Shown piece by piece: positions 5,552 through 6,561 of a DNA stretch of 6,561 bases. Source of the stretch: Desulfuromusa sp. (GTDB lineage Bacteria; Desulfobacterota; Desulfuromonadia; Desulfuromonadales; Geopsychrobacteraceae); NCBI GenBank assembly GCA_029934755.1, contig JAOZLQ010000134.1:1-6561 (forward strand), read 5' to 3'. The notes under the pieces were generated by a model. It was not told the origin of the DNA and ran no database searches. It saw only the letters and a list, made by a program, of their open reading frames with translations. The position numbers were made by a program, and so were the translations under genes. Numbering within the stretch: position 1 is the stretch's first letter; the number at the start of each line of letters is the position of its first letter.

Positions 5552-6526
5552 ATGAAAAAAATGTTTATGTATCTTTTGGCTTTTGCCGTTGCGGCTAGTT
5601 TCGTTCCGGTCAGCCAAGCTGAAGCAGCAAAAAATCAGTTTGTTACTATCGGTACCGGTGGTGTTACTGGTGTTTATTATCCAACTGGTGGTGCAATCTG
5701 TCGTCTGGTGAATAAAACCAGAAAATCACATGGTATTCGTTGTTCAGTTGAGAGTACTGGCGGTTCCGTTTACAACTTGAATACTATCAGAGCTGGTGAG
5801 CTCGATATGGGTGTTGCTCAATCTGACTGGCAGTATCATGCTTATCATGGTACCAGCAAGTTTAAAAATCAGGGTGCAAACAAGGATCTTCGCGCTGTTT
5901 TCTCCATTCACCCTGAGCCCTTCACCGTTGTTGCCCGTAAAGATTCCGGCATTAAAAACTTTATGGATCTCAAAGGTAAGCGCGTTAATATCGGTAACCC
6001 TGGTTCCGGTCAACGCGGTACTATGGAAATTGCTATGGAAGCAGTGGGCATGACTAAGAAAGATTTCAAACTTGCCTCCGAACTGAAGTCTTCTGAACAA
6101 TCCAAAGCTCTGTGTGACAACAAGATTGATGCCATGGTTTTTACTGTTGGTCACCCAAGTGGTTCGATCAAAGAAGCCAGTACTTCCTGTGATTCCGTTC
6201 TTGTTACCGTTGACGGTTCTGCAATTGATAAACTAGTTGCCGATAACGATTACTATCGTAGTGCAACCATCCCTGGTGGCATGTATCGTGGGAACCCGAA
6301 TGACACCAAGACCTTTGGTGTGGGTGCAACTTTTGTTTCTTCTACAAATGTTCCTGAAGATGTTATCTACAATGTTGTCAAGGCTGTTTTCGAAAACTTT
6401 GATGATTTCAAAAAACTTCACCCTGCATTTAATCACCTGGTGCCAGCTGAAATGATCAAAGATGGTCTTTCTGCTCCACTGCATGATGGTGCTGCCAAGT
6501 ACTATAAAGAAGCAGGAATGATGTAG
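5552..6526 (+). CDS. TAXI-family TRAP transporter periplasmic binding protein
   Basis: A 324-residue secreted protein, the usual length for the TAXI (NMT1_3-like) group of TRAP substrate-binding subunits. It captures a small molecule in the periplasm, probably an organic acid or amino acid such as glutamate, and hands it to a Na+- or H+-driven DctQM-type membrane partner. A Sec signal peptide (KK, hydrophobic 4-20, cleavage near SQA-EA-AK at 23-25) is followed by family motifs IGTGGVTGVYYPTGGA (about 32-47), STGGSVYNLNTIRAGELDMGVAQSD (about 68-92) and IGNPGSGQRGT. C-terminal residues resemble other TAXI proteins through to the natural TAG stop. No membrane subunit lies upstream; a fused DctQM (4TM/12TM) gene is expected after 6561 but not seen. 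Control by the adjacent two-component system is inferred from the sigma-54 promoter in front. The substrate cannot be read from the sequence. Confidence 0.93.
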   Translation: MKKMFMYLLAFAVAASFVPVSQAEAAKNQFVTIGTGGVTGVYYPTGGAICRLVNKTRKSHGIRCSVESTGGSVYNLNTIRAGELDMGVAQSDWQYHAYHGTSKFKNQGANKDLRAVFSIHPEPFTVVARKDSGIKNFMDLKGKRVNIGNPGSGQRGTMEIAMEAVGMTKKDFKLASELKSSEQSKALCDNKIDAMVFTVGHPSGSIKEASTSCDSVLVTVDGSAIDKLVADNDYYRSATIPGGMYRGNPNDTKTFGVGATFVSSTNVPEDVIYNVVKAVFENFDDFKKLHPAFNHLVPAEMIKDGLSAPLHDGAAKYYKEAGMM

Positions 6527-6544
6527 TTTTTTGTTGTAATGTTG

Positions 6545-6561
6545 AAAAAAATGCACCGCCC
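6545..6561. terminator. Possible left half of a hairpin terminator, cut by window edge
   Basis: Seven A residues (6545-6551) are followed by the GC-rich TGCACCGCCC (6552-6561) at the window end, 18 nt after the TAXI stop. This is how the left half of a bidirectional intrinsic terminator looks, with GGGCGGTGCA and a T-run expected beyond the edge. The other half is not visible, so this is a guess. Confidence 0.2.

Overview
The window looks like chromosomal DNA of a Gram-negative, microaerobic or anaerobic bacterium. The most likely group is the Desulfuromonadales-like delta-proteobacteria (Desulfobacterota). This rests on the combination of a single-domain bacteriohemerythrin, a periplasmic-sensing kinase paired with a sigma-54 activator, a TAXI-type TRAP binding protein, moderately low GC and short G-rich or CAAGG-type intergenic repeats. 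The taxonomic call is inference only. All five genes are on the plus strand, and no phage, IS, CRISPR, tRNA or rRNA was seen.

Layout. (1) 1-88: a leader with a four-tract G-quadruplex-type repeat, a perfect 14-bp palindrome and a possible -24/-12 promoter. It precedes a bacteriohemerythrin (GTG start at 89, to 505) with all seven di-iron ligands. (2) 506-677: a repeat-like hairpin, then a strong intrinsic terminator (565-597), then a possible sigma-70 promoter. (3) 678-2069: asparaginyl-tRNA synthetase (asnS). (4) 2026-3840: a sensor histidine kinase with an SBP_bac_3 periplasmic domain; its start overlaps the end of asnS. (5) 3840-5240: an NtrC/DctD-type response regulator, joined to the kinase by a TGATG stop/start overlap. 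(6) 5241-5551: an AT-rich intergenic region with a good sigma-54 promoter (5446-5462), a weak IHF-like site and paired ATTATAA repeats. (7) 5552-6526: a TAXI-family TRAP transporter periplasmic binding protein. The membrane subunits would be expected downstream, outside the window.

How the genes may work together. The simplest reading is a ligand-responsive uptake module. The kinase senses a small molecule in the periplasm and phosphorylates the regulator. The regulator has an intact GAFTGA loop, so it can drive sigma-54 RNA polymerase at the promoter found directly in front of the TAXI gene. No promoter or terminator is evident between asnS and the kinase, so the two-component pair may be co-transcribed with the housekeeping tRNA synthetase.

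The most unusual observation is an 84-bp imperfect palindrome with a 7-bp period (CAAGG units on one arm, CCTTG on the other) that begins at the asnS stop codon. It is read through in frame by the kinase gene. One arm encodes the basic start of the kinase signal peptide and the other encodes most of its Leu-rich hydrophobic core.
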